Shown here: one piece after another, positions 1 to 13,150 of the stretch
Layout of the letters: the number at the start of each line of letters is the position of its first letter
Position numbering within the stretch: position 1 is the first letter of the stretch
From: Gonatopus flavifemur
Lineage: Eukaryota; Arthropoda; Insecta; Hymenoptera; Dryinidae
Length of the DNA: 64,000 nucleotides
Reading direction: 5' to 3'
NCBI GenBank assembly: GCA_018340375.1
Contig: JAFFJZ010000006.1
Span: 10,062,001-10,126,000 of the forward strand
Made by a program: the position numbers and the translations under genes
The notes under the pieces: generated by a model
The model's database searches: none
Told to the model about the DNA's origin: nothing
The model's input: only the letters and a program-made list of their open reading frames with translations

Positions 1-1420
1 CCTCGTTTCCTGGTGTCACGTAAACTTACTATAGCGACAATAATAGTTATTCTTGTCGGTAAGTATAAGACCCATCATTGGACACCACGACGGTATATCG
101 GTGTTCCCGTTGTAAGTTTTATGATCATCGCGATGTACCTGCACCAGCAATCTTTATTTCCCCTTTCCCCGGTCCGATTCCCTCGTTTTGATTGTGTCCG
201 CGGGACGCGAGATGCGAAATACGGAACCAACCACGACGTACGTGCACGGAAAAGAGAAGGATAATATAGATCTCTAAAACGATGTTGTAGACATTTTTGA
301 CTACCACCTTTCCACTATTCCTTTTATGTACGCGATATATGTATGTAGATATTTATCCCGCTGTGCCAATAAACCGAACATATCTGACACGATAAAGTTT
401 TTCCTCACGTTCGCGTGTGTACCGTGATAAATTCGAACATTAAGTTCCTCGTTATTTTTATGAGAAAATTATGAGAGGAAACGAGATCCCTTGTTTCCTT
501 CGGGAAGAATGTGTCAGCATAACAATAGGCATTCGGCGATTACATAGAAATCATTATTTGAATAATCAATGCGGAATGATCCTCCCGTAGGTCCCTTTGA
601 AACTTCATTATCGTTAATGTGTCCTACAAGAATAAATCGCTTCAAAATCGAAGCAGAATTTCGTATCCTTTCCTCGAAATCGATTTTTCATTATTATAAA
701 ATTGAAAGAATCGACGGAATCAGTGCTAATAGATGAAAAAGCGGGAGAGGGAAAAATTCATAGATCCGATTCCCGAGAGAGTCACTTAGGGTGGGTGATT
801 TTCGACATAGGTCGGCATACGTGTGTGTATATATATGTACGGTGTAAAGGGAACAGAACACAGAGAGCGACCGCGCATTACTAATCCTCCTCGGTTGCAA
901 CACGGTTCGGCCATTAGTAAGTGCATTTCTGCGGTCCCCGAGGGACCAAACCAGGCAAGTACACGTGCACTTAAACAGAGAAAGATGCCGACCAACGGCC
1001 GTTTCGTAGTTCGGTCAAAGGGTCGGGTGGCACAAAGGGAGAAAGAGAAAACAGAAGTGTTTTTGTTAAATATTTCATTCATTCACGACAAACCGTCATT
1101 GGTACCATGTGTTTTGGAAACAAAAAAAATATATGTCCGGGGATAAATTTATGACGATTCCAACATCTCAACAACTCGGCTAGGAACTTCGTATTTCTTC
1201 CGGTTCGGCAAGCATGCCTGTGGTCTAATTGGCACGTTCCCTAAAGGCGATTGGCCGACCAATTAGTCGACCTTTCGTTCCTTCTGATCGTTTTTCCTGT
1301 AGTTCATTCTCTCATGAAAGGAATAAGTCACGCGATAGAGACACCAAGGAAGAAGATATCTACTATAGATATTGAATTACACGAGCAAGAAAAAACAATG
1401 TAAAACACTAACAACAGTAT

Positions 1421-1446
1421 TCTCTCTCTCTCTATATATATATATT
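1421..1446. repeat. Compound (TC)n(TA)n microsatellite
   Basis: Six TC units run directly into about six TA units. Simple repeat with no coding context. Confidence 0.9.
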
Positions 1447-1589
1447 CGTAAAAATAATGTTTATCCTAATCACTAGTCAAAGAAATTGCCAACGACGATG
1501 TTGCATGGGTGGTCCGACACATTTTTCTTTATTCCTCCCAAGCAGCTTTTTTCCTTACTGATTAGCTCCTCCTCGTGGTAGTACCAGTG

Positions 1590-1626
1590 TACCAGTACCA
1601 CCAGCAGCAGTAGAAGTAGTAGTAGT
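1590..1626. repeat. Imperfect CAG/TAG trinucleotide tract
   Basis: An interrupted run of CAG, TAG and AAG triplets. It produces poly-Leu/Val in one minus-strand frame, which is an artefact of the repeat. Confidence 0.7.
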
Positions 1627-4328
1627 CTTTGCCCGTCTTTCTTTCCATCCCTTTCCTTCTTTTTTTCTCTTCGACTAACTACCAACTCCACCGAGGCTGC
1701 CAAGAAAATAAAACGAGGTAAAATTAATCCGTCCGTCGGCATATACATTTGGGAGAAGAAGTAAGCCAAGTCGGCAGATTTATTGGGAGCCGAGTGACGT
1801 TGAGGCGAAAGAATCTCGCAGATGCGTTGCGACGTTTGACTTCTTTCTTTCTTTCCGAGGAAAAGAAGAAGAGGAGAAGGTATTTCCGTTTCAAGAGAAG
1901 AGATAGATTTAGACCCTCATTTTTTATCCTCGTTTGCAAATCATCGGCTTTATTGTCAAAGCAATAAATTTTCCACTTCCAACCGAGTGACGGGGAGGCG
2001 AGAATCACCACCGAGAGCAACAATTACAGATCATCGATTTGTCGTTTGTAATTTTTCCCTCTGTTTAGATTTCTCAAGAAAAATATAATGAAAAACTTCT
2101 TTTAATAAAAATCATTCTTCCCCCCGAAGGAAACTCGAAATAATTTATGTTCTTCTGACTCTTCAAAATAGTATTTCCTTCGAGATACAACAACCCTCGG
2201 TCGGCGTCGGTGCCATTTCGAGGACCCCTCTTCAACGTTCAACGCTTTAAATCGTTTCTAATCTAAGAGCCTCCAAGGAAGTTCTTGAAAGCAGGAGTAA
2301 GTTTGTGGCAACATTCTCAAAGTACGGTACTAAATAGAAGATCTAAGAGGGAGGAGAAAAAAAGAGGGGAAAGAAAGGGGCTTGGCATATTGGTATGACG
2401 TGACACGCGGTGTGTGTGGTACGAGCCGATAAAGTCCGATGTTCCCTATCTTCTTCTGATCCTTGAAAATTTGTGTACGTGAGAAGGACGTGGCAATGTG
2501 TGCAGGGCGTGACATCGTGTATTTCTGACTCTGACTCACCTAACCTTTAAGGGGTAGATTCAGAGGTGATATCAAAGAATAGTCAATATCATAATGGCCA
2601 ATACCTATATGTACATCGATTTTCATTCAAAAGAGGACGGGGATCGAGGTGAATTGTTGTTCGTTCTTGGTGAATATGGAATGTTTCCAACCGGGATGAA
2701 AGATACGTTTCGAAAAAGGTTTCACCGACCTCTCCTCTGTGTTCGTTTTCCATACAGAATCGAGTATCATTGAAAAGAGGCAAAAAAGGACCAGTATATC
2801 GCGAGAAGAGGATATAAATGATGAATGCAAATCGAAAAAACCTTGGAAATTTTGTACATGTGGGGTGGAATAAATGTATCAATTCTTGATCACGTTCCTG
2901 CATAGGGAGGTACAAGGAAAAGAAAAAGATATATAGTGTTCAAATATATGAGTAATGATTTATATTATCACTCGGTCTTAGATTTAATTAAACTTCGTTT
3001 GCAAGGTAAATAACATGATACCTTATGTTAGGTTACGTAATAAGCTGTATTAAATGAAACATATTTATCCAAATGAATTATTCCCTCTCGCGGCGGACCT
3101 TATTTCAAACCTACTCACCAAAATCACCAACTAGGCATTGAAATATTTTTTTCTCTCCAACGAACAATGAGAATTGTCTTGTACTGGAAAATAAGGTGAT
3201 TTATGATCGGTGTGTCTGGATGTAATGTTTAAGACAAATGAAATTTATTAACGGTGAAGAAATCATTGTTCGTGATAAAAGAGATATTCATCAACGGTTG
3301 AAGAATCTCTCCCCCACGAAACATGGTTGGAAAATACACAAACAAATCCCACACATAACGTCGCATTTCTTATCAGTTCACCTTTTTAGGTGCAAATTTT
3401 TCAGAATTCGCAGGAAATTATCCATCGAGAATGATTCTCACTTTGAAATCGTTTCTGGTCTTTCTTGCTCTTAGAATTCGGGAAGAACCCTTGATGGATG
3501 TTTGTACGTAGGTAGTGTCGAAGGTAGTAGTAACAAAGAATAAATGTAAAAAATTTGTCGTGAGAGAAACTTTTCTCGTCGTCCGGACGCGTTAAACCGA
3601 AGGTGAACGCGCGTGCTTTTTTCTCTTGACTGATCTGAGGAGAGAACTTTCTTTCTTCTTCTCCTTCTCTCATCCGGAAGAGCGTAGAAAAGAAGGGGGA
3701 GGGAAGTGGAATGGATTTTCCCGCGATAAGTTTTTCCTTTGGTCCGATATCGCGACACGGTCCCGTAAAAACTTTTGCTCGAATATAAAACCCAGACGTC
3801 ACCGATTGACAAATATTCAACGGAAACCATTGATCCCTTTTCCTTTTCTTACTTCTCTCTTATGCTCTCGCTAATGTCTCTCGATCGCAAAGAATATTTC
3901 GAGTTTTCTTGATCCTCCGACTGTGGTCGACCGATTGGCAATCCATCGATTCTATTCGAATGGCTGACAAGGATTGTTGTACTTGAATCACTAAGAATGG
4001 TACACTGTAAAAAAAAACTGGAAATTTACTGTGCAACTGGACTGGAAATTTCCAGTGCTAGTACTGGAATATGGATATTCCAGTACATGTACAGAGATTT
4101 TGTTGTTACGTTACTGAAAATTTACCAAGCATAACTGAAAATTCAGTCATTGTACTGGAATTTTCAAGTTTGAGATGATGTACTGAAATTTTGCCATGAT
4201 TTCGCGAAAATTTTACCGGCTCGTACTACAATTTTATAGTTCTTGTGCACCAAAAAAAAATATTCCCTCAAAAAGGACTTGAGAAAAAATTTGGAATTTA
4301 GAAAAAAAAACCTAATCGTTGGTATACT

Positions 4329-4462
4329 GGAATTATACAGGTTTTTAACTGCAATTCTCAGGTTTTGTGATGGAATTTTCCAGTTACTATGCAATTGAAT
4401 TATACAGGTTTTGAACTGCAATTTTCAGGTCGTGTGATGGAATTTTCCAGTTGCTATGCAAC
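4329..4462 (+). repeat. 67-bp tandem duplication inside the foldback element
   Basis: Two adjacent copies offset by 67 bp share the anchors ATTATACAGG, AACTGCAATT, GTGATGGAATTTTCCAGTT and CTATGCAA, with a few substitutions. It shows local unit amplification within the element at 4001-5107. Confidence 0.8.
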
Positions 4463-4687
4463 GGAATTTAATCACTGTTGCACTGAAATTTTCCACTTCT
4501 ATTGGACTTCGTCATTTCTGGCAGGAAAAATTTCAAGTCTTTATATTAAAAATTTCCTGATTGAGATTTTGAATAATAATTGTAATTGTAGCCAATGAAA
4601 TTGATATATGAGGTTTTTCCAAGACTTATCCTCTTGTGTTCTAGATATGAAGCATATGTAGTAACCCAAGCTGGCCTTCCAACATGT

Positions 4688-4768
4688 CGCGCTATAGCTC
4701 ATCGGTTAGGTCTTAGGTTTCAGTTGGTAGGCAGGTAGAAAAGTGTGGGTTCAAATCCTGTTAGGTAG
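4688..4768 (+). other. Degenerate tRNA-like segment (A-box and B-box), possible SINE head
   Basis: TAGCTCATCGG (4695-4705) resembles the RNA polymerase III A-box/D-arm, and GGTTCAAATCC (4748-4758) is a good B-box/T-loop. They lie about 43 bases apart, within the range of tRNA genes. The T-stem pairs only with several wobbles, and I could not build a convincing anticodon stem or acceptor stem. A functional tRNA gene is therefore unlikely; a tRNA-derived SINE fragment or tRNA pseudogene is more likely. It sits in the spacer of the foldback element at 4001-5107. Confidence 0.45.
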
Positions 4769-5107
4769 ACATGAGTTTCTGTCCATCCAAATGAACGATC
4801 AAAAGTTTCTCAATCATCTTGGAACACAGGGACCCTGCAAAATCACTTTGCGTGAGCAATTTTTTTTCAATTTTCATGGATATTTTCAGCATTAATTTTC
4901 CAGTACATGTCCTGGAAAAGTCCAGCTCGTGTACTGAAAAATTCCAGTACCGAGGCTCAGAAAATTTCCAGTTTTGATGCGGGAATTCCATAACGTTTGC
5001 ACTGAATTTTTGCAGTACAAATGTGCTGAAATTTTCCGGTACATGTACAGGTTAATGACTTCCAGTACATGTACTGGAATTTTCCGGTGAAATTTTTTTA
5101 CAGTGTA

Positions 5108-8100
5108 GCCCCATTTCTCATGATTTTTTAGGATACTTGGAACTCATTTTTTACAGTAGAATTTCATCGATTCATATTCAGAATAACACAACGTGAAAGT
5201 AGTTTTTTTCCTGGTAACAACAGAATACCTGATTCCTGTGATTGGACCTGTGATTCAAAATATGCAAGAATCAGTTAGTTTGACTGTAACGTCATTCACG
5301 TTGACTCCCAGGCGAGTGATTTTTCAGAATCAACGTGACGATAACTTCCAGTCGCATGGAAGTAGATATTTGATAATTCATGGTACGATATACATAAATT
5401 TCTCATAGAATTCAAACCATCTTTGCGGTGAGGGATATTTTACGTAGCTCAACAAATCTTCCACTCAACGATAATTGATTTCCAAATATGTGCGGCAACA
5501 ATGAGAATAGAGGTCGCCTAGCTGGTACTCCCGATATAGAGACATTATATATATAGATATCCCACATACATGGCACGACAGGAACAGAACCCAGTTCCGT
5601 TCCGATTCTCATTCGCATGGAGCCTCTAAAATTATCATGATTGCATGAAATTAAATAGCCGGAATAACAATGATATTCAACCTTTCGTAGAATGAGAAAC
5701 TGTTTATACTTTGTATGCATGTAGAGTGGGCTATTCAAATGTAAATTACATTCATCCTAGTGTTACTATTATCATTATTATTATTATCATAATTATTATC
5801 CTCATAGGTTTACGTACGCAGAGCTTGTACCGTGATACCGTGTATACACGTACAGAGAAACGACGATTAATCGCTCGATAATTCATTTTCCAAACCCTCG
5901 TAACCCTGTCGTTCTGTAGAATCGTGGAAGTTCCAATGCTGGACAAATAAAAACCTTCGCACACGTATGAACGAGGCAATAAAAAAAAAAAAAAGAAAAC
6001 GGCCCTTCTCGTCCTAAATCGTTAAGAAATTAAAGAATTAACGTTTTTTCTCTTCTCGCTGAATCCTCGAAAGGGCTTTTCTTTCCCCCCTTGTTCTGCT
6101 TTTCTTCCCTTGAACGTTCCTTTGCGCGTTCGACTCATCCGTCTTGTCTCCTCAAGATCCTCGCGCGAAGATGAAAAGAGGGAAAAAGTGTTTGACGAAG
6201 GCAGACGAAGCAAAAAAAAGCAACGACGGGGACGGTAGGGGCCGAAGAAATAGACACTCGAGGAAACGCAGTGGCAAGAAAAGTCTCGCCATTAACGGAG
6301 CACTAGAAACTAAGAGTGATTCGTTCATAGTGGTTGATGGATAACTTAAAAACAAAGGAAAAAAGAAAAGAGCGGAGAGAAAACTCGACAGATGCGGTAC
6401 GGTTTAAATACCCCCGCAGTTTGTGTAAAGGGATTTTTCGTGTACTCTCATTTTCTGTTTTTCCGTTTCCTTTTCCTTGCGAATCAAGCTCACGGCGTAA
6501 TGGGTAAAAGATCATGATGGAATACGGCGAAAAGTTTCCAGATGAAATGGCATATTATAAGGTGGTTTCCAAATAATGTATCCATGGATTCGTGCAGGGA
6601 TAGAATGATAATTGGTATTCGCGCCGCTTCCAATCCAATTATACAACTTCATTTGTACGGAAAATAAAAGAATAAAGAAATACAAATGGCGTGTACGAAT
6701 TAGTATAGAATTTCTCCCACGTGATTCCATAGAGAACGAAAACCACTCGATTCGTCATGCTACTCTCATCATAACATTCCTGCAAAAAAATGTTCCCGTG
6801 ATATGTGAATTCTGAATATTTTACAATTTAAATGAAAAAAAAAAATCGCGTATGAACAATGGATAGCTTCAAATGGATTTCATCTAACATTATCATCATT
6901 GAAATATTTCACCACGCCAGGGGCGTCCAGGGTATCAAATATTCGAAAAATCCAAAGTAACGTGGAATTTATCGCGCACGTAAATGCGTGAGTTCGCCAT
7001 CCGTCAAACTTTCGCGTATCGATTAATTGGTGTTTTCCTATTTTTCATTTCACATATATATTCATGTGCATGTATACTTTTTTCCATTGTCGTTTTGATG
7101 AAATATCGAATTATGAAATCACGTTACCAACCGACGGATAAAAGTATTTTGTTTGAGAGAAATCTCCGCGGTAATTTTGTATTTTGCAAATTGATATTTC
7201 GAGAAATAAAAATCCATACTCCGTCATTGTTATTTGATTTGATTGGACAGAAATGAAAATATTGTATGACGCTTTTATCTTGAAGTATCGCAAATACAGA
7301 CATCCCTTCGACGTTCTCCCAGTATTCCAACTTTATTTTTCGACTCTTAAAACGTATGTTATATTTACCGCCAAAGATCCACTTTTGCCGCAGATAAAAT
7401 AAGTTATCATTCGCTTTCGAAGTTGAAGATTTTATTCCTCCGGTATTCGAAACAAATATCTCCTTGAACTAAATCCAACTTGTACTTGGAAAGTTTCATT
7501 TCTTCCGATCACGTCCATGAGAAGCCTGAGTATTTAAGAGATACATAAAACGTGGAAGTTCAATTTCATACTTGATTCGATTTGACACGTGAACATGAAA
7601 TTTTTATATAAATTTCGAATCGAATGAATGAAAATATTCATCTTTTTGTCTTATCGTTCGTTCTTACGATATATCAAAGTGGATACAGAATGAAATAGAA
7701 TGCCGTTAGTTTGAGTGACGTATCTCTTCAGAATCCATTCACGGTAGGTAGGTAGGTACAGTACCTTCACCGTGATGATGAGTTCACCCCGAAGCGAGAC
7801 TACGCGTCGTGATTTCCACGAGTACGGAATGAAATTCCATCTCCGCACAAAGAACAGCTCTAATGACCTCGATATAATAAAATAACAATCGAGAGAATGG
7901 GGAATTATTCGCGTTGAAACGTTGGTAACAGGAAAAGAGAACGATCAGATCCTTGACGGTGGCGTCCCCCGGCCAGGATCGGCCAAGCGCTTGGCAATTC
8001 GATATATACCGGTCACGCGATGTACATTCGCCGGAAATATAATAGAAATTCAGCCTTACACCACAGAGCACACAGCACACTCATTTGAACGCCAATCTCG

Positions 8101-10754
8101 TGTACCCACCCTTTTGCCTCTGGCCTCGAGACTGAAGTGAAGTTTATACCCCCGTCCGTACCTCTTTGGTCTTTTCTTCCGCTTCTATCTAACATCGATT
8201 CTCCACTCATGATGTGGCCTTAACACGCGAGGCATAGAGCGGCGGCGCTGAGGGAGACAACAGCAACAACGCAAGAATATTGCGGTATAATTCATCGGAT
8301 CGATCGATAGATCGATGATTTGCCGATCTTAAATCTCTTTAATGATACCTTTTATTCTTCGGCTTCTCGTATTAGGGACGAAAAAAGAAAGAGAAGAGAA
8401 CACTTTGAAATGAAATTGTATGGACGGATTCTTCTGCACACTTCACTGGAAAATCTTTATTGTGAGAAAAGAGCAAAGTATAACGTTTTAACGTAATCCC
8501 CTCTTCGTCTAAGAATTTATTAGTAGCATTAACTTCTATAATCATTCCTCTCGAAATTTTCACTGAAAAGGTCTTCCAAAGATATGTACTTGGATGTCCG
8601 GAATGTGAGAGAGGAAAGAGGAACGCATTAATTTTTTACGATCTAATGGGGCTCGCTGAACGAACGCAGGAACGAATGAGCGTAGGAACGAACGAGGGTG
8701 GCCGTTAATTAAGACGCTTGTATTACCGATAGAGTACGGTAGGGGAGAAGAAGCGGAAGAAGCGAGGTGAAACTGCTGCCCCGAGAACGTCGAGGGTGAA
8801 AGCTTTCATACCATCCTCCCACGTCGATCGGGGGCAACGCAAGAGGCACCAAACCCTCGGAGAAAGAGAGGAAAGAGAAAGGACATTTTAAATTGTTCCC
8901 CCGCAATGGCGCGGTGGTGTTGTTTGTCCTCTGATTTATGCGAATGACCGTCCGCCGATCAACGCACTTCAATTCAATGCTCTACAAATCGCGCACGCGC
9001 ACATAAAAACACGAACCCCAACGCGAATTCCAAAGAATAACCGGAAATACGATTTGCCGTCCAAAGATTTTTCTGTATTTCAATCTTTTTTTTCCTCCAT
9101 GTATTGTTCGCGCCACAACATTACTCCGCTTCATTCCATTCTCAACGACGCTTCCATCCATTCCAGAAATAACTGCCATTATATCACCTTTGACATGTTA
9201 CGTGGATGAATCTGGACCGAATTTCCGTGCAAATTCCCCGGGATCTCGTGTGTTTATTCTCCACCTTTTTTTTCGCTGTCTGTATTTCATCTTTCTCTGT
9301 CTTCCTTCTTTTTTTCCCACGTCACGCTACCCAAGGGTATTCGTTCCGATGAAAATTCTCGGCATTGTTTCCACTTGCCAATTTCCAATGATGTCTCCCT
9401 GTCCCTTTTCCCTTCCATCCCCCGATCCGCAGTCGTTATGTTATCGTAATGCGAGCGACCGGATGTATAATTCCGTCAGCCAAGATTCGTACCGCGTCAA
9501 AGCCAGATTGTTCAAGTGAAGAAGGGATATTCAAAATATATCTCTCGCCGACGTTACGTATGCACTCGAAATTAACTCATATATTTTTATATTCGGGAAA
9601 ATTACAAATTTTCTGATTTTCTTTGCCCATCTATTATCGAATTACTAAAGAAACGGAAAGAAGGATCGCGGTAATTAATATGGATTTATACTGGGATTCA
9701 TTCAAGATTAATTGAACTGCATTGCTGTGTTGTCCGAGGAACAGAACATCGTCGGGAACGACGAAGACAGTCATTCGTTATTAAAATCTGTATCATTTGT
9801 TCTTGTGAGGGGCAATTAAAGACATTGAAAAATAAATCGATGAAATATGTATCGGAATATCCAAATCGTTCTCAGAATAAATTCGATGAGAAATTGAGAA
9901 ACAATTTCATATTTCAGGTGTTTGATATGGGAACAACATTGAAATTAGAAAGATTGAGAAAAGGGAGAGAAATCTCGTTCTTTTTTATGCAATGCTAACT
10001 GCATATCAGTTGTTCAAATAGTATACAATATTTTTGTGAATTCCAAACATGATTTAGTAAAGAATCGAAAAGCAGTCAAATACAGTTGGCAAACGACATC
10101 GAATCGACCCTAACGTATGGTTATGACAACCATTTTTCTCGGTACAGTCATCATCAGACATATTTATATAACGCGTGATTATATTTGAATATTATTAGAA
10201 TACCGTTGAGAAATAAAAGTTCCAATATTGTTTCTTCAGCATGGAAAAAATTGCCCCGGTGAATTTATAATTCAATTCTCTTTAAAAAGAGGAACGAATT
10301 CTCATTTAATTGTTCACGATACGATAGAATCGGGAAACCCGATTATTCCCCGTCAACGGGCGATAATTAAAAAAATAAACTTGTTCCCTTTGTAAAAGAA
10401 TTGCGCGTACGTATATCGCATTGGCCGAACGAAAATTATTACCTTTACACATCCAGTTCATTTACACGCTTGAGAGAAAAAGAGGAAGCTGGTAGCGGCG
10501 AGAGGAAGAGAAGAGGAGGGGTGAGCGAATAGGGTGAACGAGAGAGGTATAGAGGGTATAGAGTGACCATCACGCGCGGTAGTCTTTGATGTATCAATTA
10601 CCGTACTCACTCTGGTATACAGTCAATTATTATCGAAATACTTGGAAGTTACAGGACAATATTGAATTTTCCTGCAAACGATATTTAATCGTGGTTGAAC
10701 GGATTAATTTGAGGATTTTTGAAAATATCGGCAAGAAACCTCAGAAATAAGAGG
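5108..10754. other. Non-coding stretch, no gene recognised
   Basis: No conserved coding segment, RNA gene or complete transposon is visible. Short simple-sequence tracts occur (TTA/ATT at 5764-5800, GATCGAT words near 8297-8330, GAACGAA words near 8657-8696). Open frames stay under about 110 codons and overlap on both strands. Confidence 0.7.
5764..5800. repeat. Imperfect ATT/TTA trinucleotide repeat
   Basis: Interrupted ATT/ATC triplets; simple repeat. Confidence 0.8.
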
Positions 10755-10823
10755 TTTTTTTTTTTATTGCAATACACGGGTTAGCACCCTTTGATATAAC
10801 AAGTAAATACAGAGTCAATATGG

Positions 10824-12263
10824 TCATGCATTAACCGACAGTTTAAACCGATTCAAGGAAACACCAAACAATTCCATCGACCGATCGAAATTATTTGCTA
10901 ATTCACAAATGCGAGAAATCGGATCATAATTTCCAAATCTAGATTTAAATTGTACAGGTCTAAATAACAGCGCTCTCCTAACTGGTCTACCGGGGATGTT
11001 AAAATTAACTTTACTCAGCAATGACTCGCAATCAAGAAAACCATTAATCAATTTAAAAAGAAATAGGAGATCATTCATTTGTCTCCGCTCTTCGAGGGTA
11101 GTTAAATTCATTCTGTGAAGAATTCTGGAGTAATCATGGTCAGAATATCTCATAGGGCAGCCTATTCTGAAAGCAGCAAAGCGTAAAAACTTGTGTTGCA
11201 CACTCTCAATCATTCTAATATCCTTCTTCAAGTACGGAGACCAGATAGGGGACGCATATTCAAGATGAGGTCTAATTAAGGAGGAATATAGTACTTTTAA
11301 TGACCTAACATCTTTGAAATCACTAGCAAATCTTTCGACGAAGCCGAGATTTCTCAGCGCAGTACCACAAGCTTTCACAGAATGCTCAGAAAAATCCAAA
11401 TCATCATTTATAGTTACACCAAGATCAACATAAGATTTAACAGTATTCAATGTAACATTTGCAATCTTGTAGGAGAATATGAGAGGATTCCTTGACCGCG
11501 AGATTCTCATTACACAGCATTTTTCTAAGTTCAGATGCAGAGAATTACGGGTGCACCAAGAATCTAATCTCGATAATACTGACTGTAAGTGATGAACATC
11601 CGCAAGACATTTTATGTTCTTAAAGATTTTTAGATCATCAGCAAATACCAGGAAATCACAATCATTGAGAACCTGCCCAATGTCATTTATGAATAGCAAA
11701 AATAAAAGTGGACCAAGGTGGGATCCCTGGGGCACTCCCGAAGAAGGTATAATCGGTTCAGAAAAACAGTTCCGAACTTTTACCATCTGCACCCGATCAG
11801 TTAAGTAACTCTGGAACCAAAGTTTCAGATTACCAGATATTCCAAAGCTACTCAACTTAGATAGAAGAACGCTGTGAGATACAGTATCAAACGCTTTACT
11901 GAAATCAGTGTAAATAACATCAACTTGTGAGTTATTCTCCAGCGCAATGGCGGTGTAATTACAGAAAGCAGCCAAATTCGTAGTAGTAGACCTCATTGAC
12001 ATGAAACCATGTTGTTCCGGGATAATAAGAGGAGACAACAAAGGAGTAATCTTGTTAACAACCACGCGCTCAAAAATCTTAGACATAACATTTAAAATAC
12101 TTATAGGTCTATAATTCTTAGCATCCAGTTTATTACCATGCTTGAAAATAGGAGAGATCAGGCTCGTTTTCAATTCAGCAGGGAAACATCCGGAAGAAAG
12201 AGATTTATTAAAGATAATCCAAAGCGGTCGAGAAAGAATGAATTTGCAAGACTTGAATAGCAA
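10824..12263 (-). pseudogene. LINE ORF2, reverse-transcriptase part
   Basis: The 479-codon frame encodes a non-LTR reverse transcriptase that would copy the element's RNA at a nicked genomic target. YRPIS lies at residues 51-55, catalytic block A (YTDFSKAFD) at 118-126, GVPQGSHLGP at 176-185, and the catalytic FADDLK (the YADD box with Phe) at 207-212. The thumb and C-terminal region continue to residue 479. The frame start is not a true start: the coding region enters from the upstream fragment (12344-13150) through a frameshift, and bases between 12264 and 12343 still encode ORF2 in this frame (a SKGPGFDG motif). The active-site aspartates are intact, but with the frameshift and 5' truncation it should be inactive. 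Confidence 0.93.
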
Positions 12264-12343
12264 CGGCGGAAGGCCATCAAATCCTGGGCCCTTGCTCGTA
12301 TCTAACGAATCAAGAACAGAGTAGATCTCTCCTATGGTAATAG

Positions 12344-13150
12344 CTAAATCAGATCTATATCATGTCTAGAATGGTTAACATTACCCGAGTTATGTGAAGC
12401 AAAAACCGATGAAAAGTGATCAGCAAAAAGGTTAGCCATTCCAGCTGCAGAGTCAGCAACTACATTATTTAACATGATAGTACTAGGTAAGTCATTAAAT
12501 GAACGCTTACTGTTAACAAAATTCCAAAAAGATTTAACATCCTTTTGAATATTAGTCTCAACTTGGCGAATGTAATTCGAATAACAAGCCCAAGCTCGTG
12601 ATTTACATTGAGCACGCAAAAAAGAGAACGCTAAATAATCGCCGCGACTATAAGACGATTTGTAAATCATATGGGCAACTGTCTTTCTTCTAATCAATTT
12701 TTTGAGCTCAGGAGTAAACCAAAGAGGATAAATAGATCTTTTGATCAATGTTTTCGGAACGTACAACTCAATAGCTACAGAAAGTTGATCATACGAAAAA
12801 CTAATAGCAGTATTTACATCCATGCATTTTAACTCCAAATCCCAATCAATTTGATTCAAATGCTGCCGTATAGAAAAAAAATCAGCCAATTTATAATTAT
12901 ACCGGTACGTGTCGGTACAAGACAAAGATCTCAATGGAAGAGAATACAATCTAATTTCAATAGGGGGATGATAAGCATCACAATGTAGGAGGTAATCAAC
13001 CGGACTAATAGTTTCAACATACTCATCGGTGGTAAAAATCAAGTCCAGCATACCATTGAAATCATTGTAAATATTGTTTTTTTGATATAAACCAAAGTAG
13101 TTGAAATATTGAGTCCAAATCTCCACCGAAGACCTTTCATTCGGTGTCAC
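12344..13150 (-). pseudogene. LINE ORF2, end of endonuclease domain and linker
   Basis: A 268-codon frame lies immediately upstream of the reverse-transcriptase part. LDLIFT at residues 35-40 and CDAYHPP at 57-63 match the end of an apurinic-like endonuclease domain, whose usual SDHxP box has decayed. The remainder is the basic linker before the reverse transcriptase. The frame stops at 12344, and the protein continues in another frame into 12263-10824, so a single 1- or 2-base indel near 12350 separates them. The beginning of the endonuclease is missing. Adjacency and order make it one broken ORF2 rather than two genes. Confidence 0.85.

Larger units (their letters stand above)
1..4000. other. 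Non-coding stretch, no gene recognised
   Basis: I see no conserved protein, RNA gene or transposon here. Open frames on both strands (up to about 139 codons near 3401-3830) overlap one another, are low in complexity (Arg/Lys/Ser/Phe-rich from GA/TC-rich DNA) and match no family I know. Purine/pyrimidine-rich tracts (1590-1680, 1840-1890, 2340-2375, 3640-3710) and a short TC/TA microsatellite are the only visible structure. It could be intergenic or intronic. Confidence 0.7.
4001..5107. mobile_element. Non-autonomous foldback/MITE-like element made of TACTGGAA/TTCCAGTA words
   Basis: The left end reads TACACTGTAAAAAAA and the right end, on the opposite strand, reads the same 15 bases. If the duplicated target is the dinucleotide TA, the element proper begins CACTGTAAAAAAA. 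The interior is filled with degenerate copies of a self-complementary word, for example ACTGGAAATTTCCAGT at 4041-4056 and TTCCAGTACATGTACTGGAA at 5060-5079, both perfect palindromes. Many half-words (TACTGGAA, TTTTCCAGT, ACTGAAA) lie between. No transposase frame is present, so it would depend on an enzyme in trans. TA flanks suit Tc1/mariner-type mobilisation, but that is inference from two bases. A tRNA-like segment lies in the spacer at 4688-4768. Confidence 0.7.

Noticed and set aside
3401..3830. Overlapping 139- and 119-codon minus-strand frames
   Set aside because: Two frames open over the same GA/TC-rich DNA, neither with recognisable protein features.
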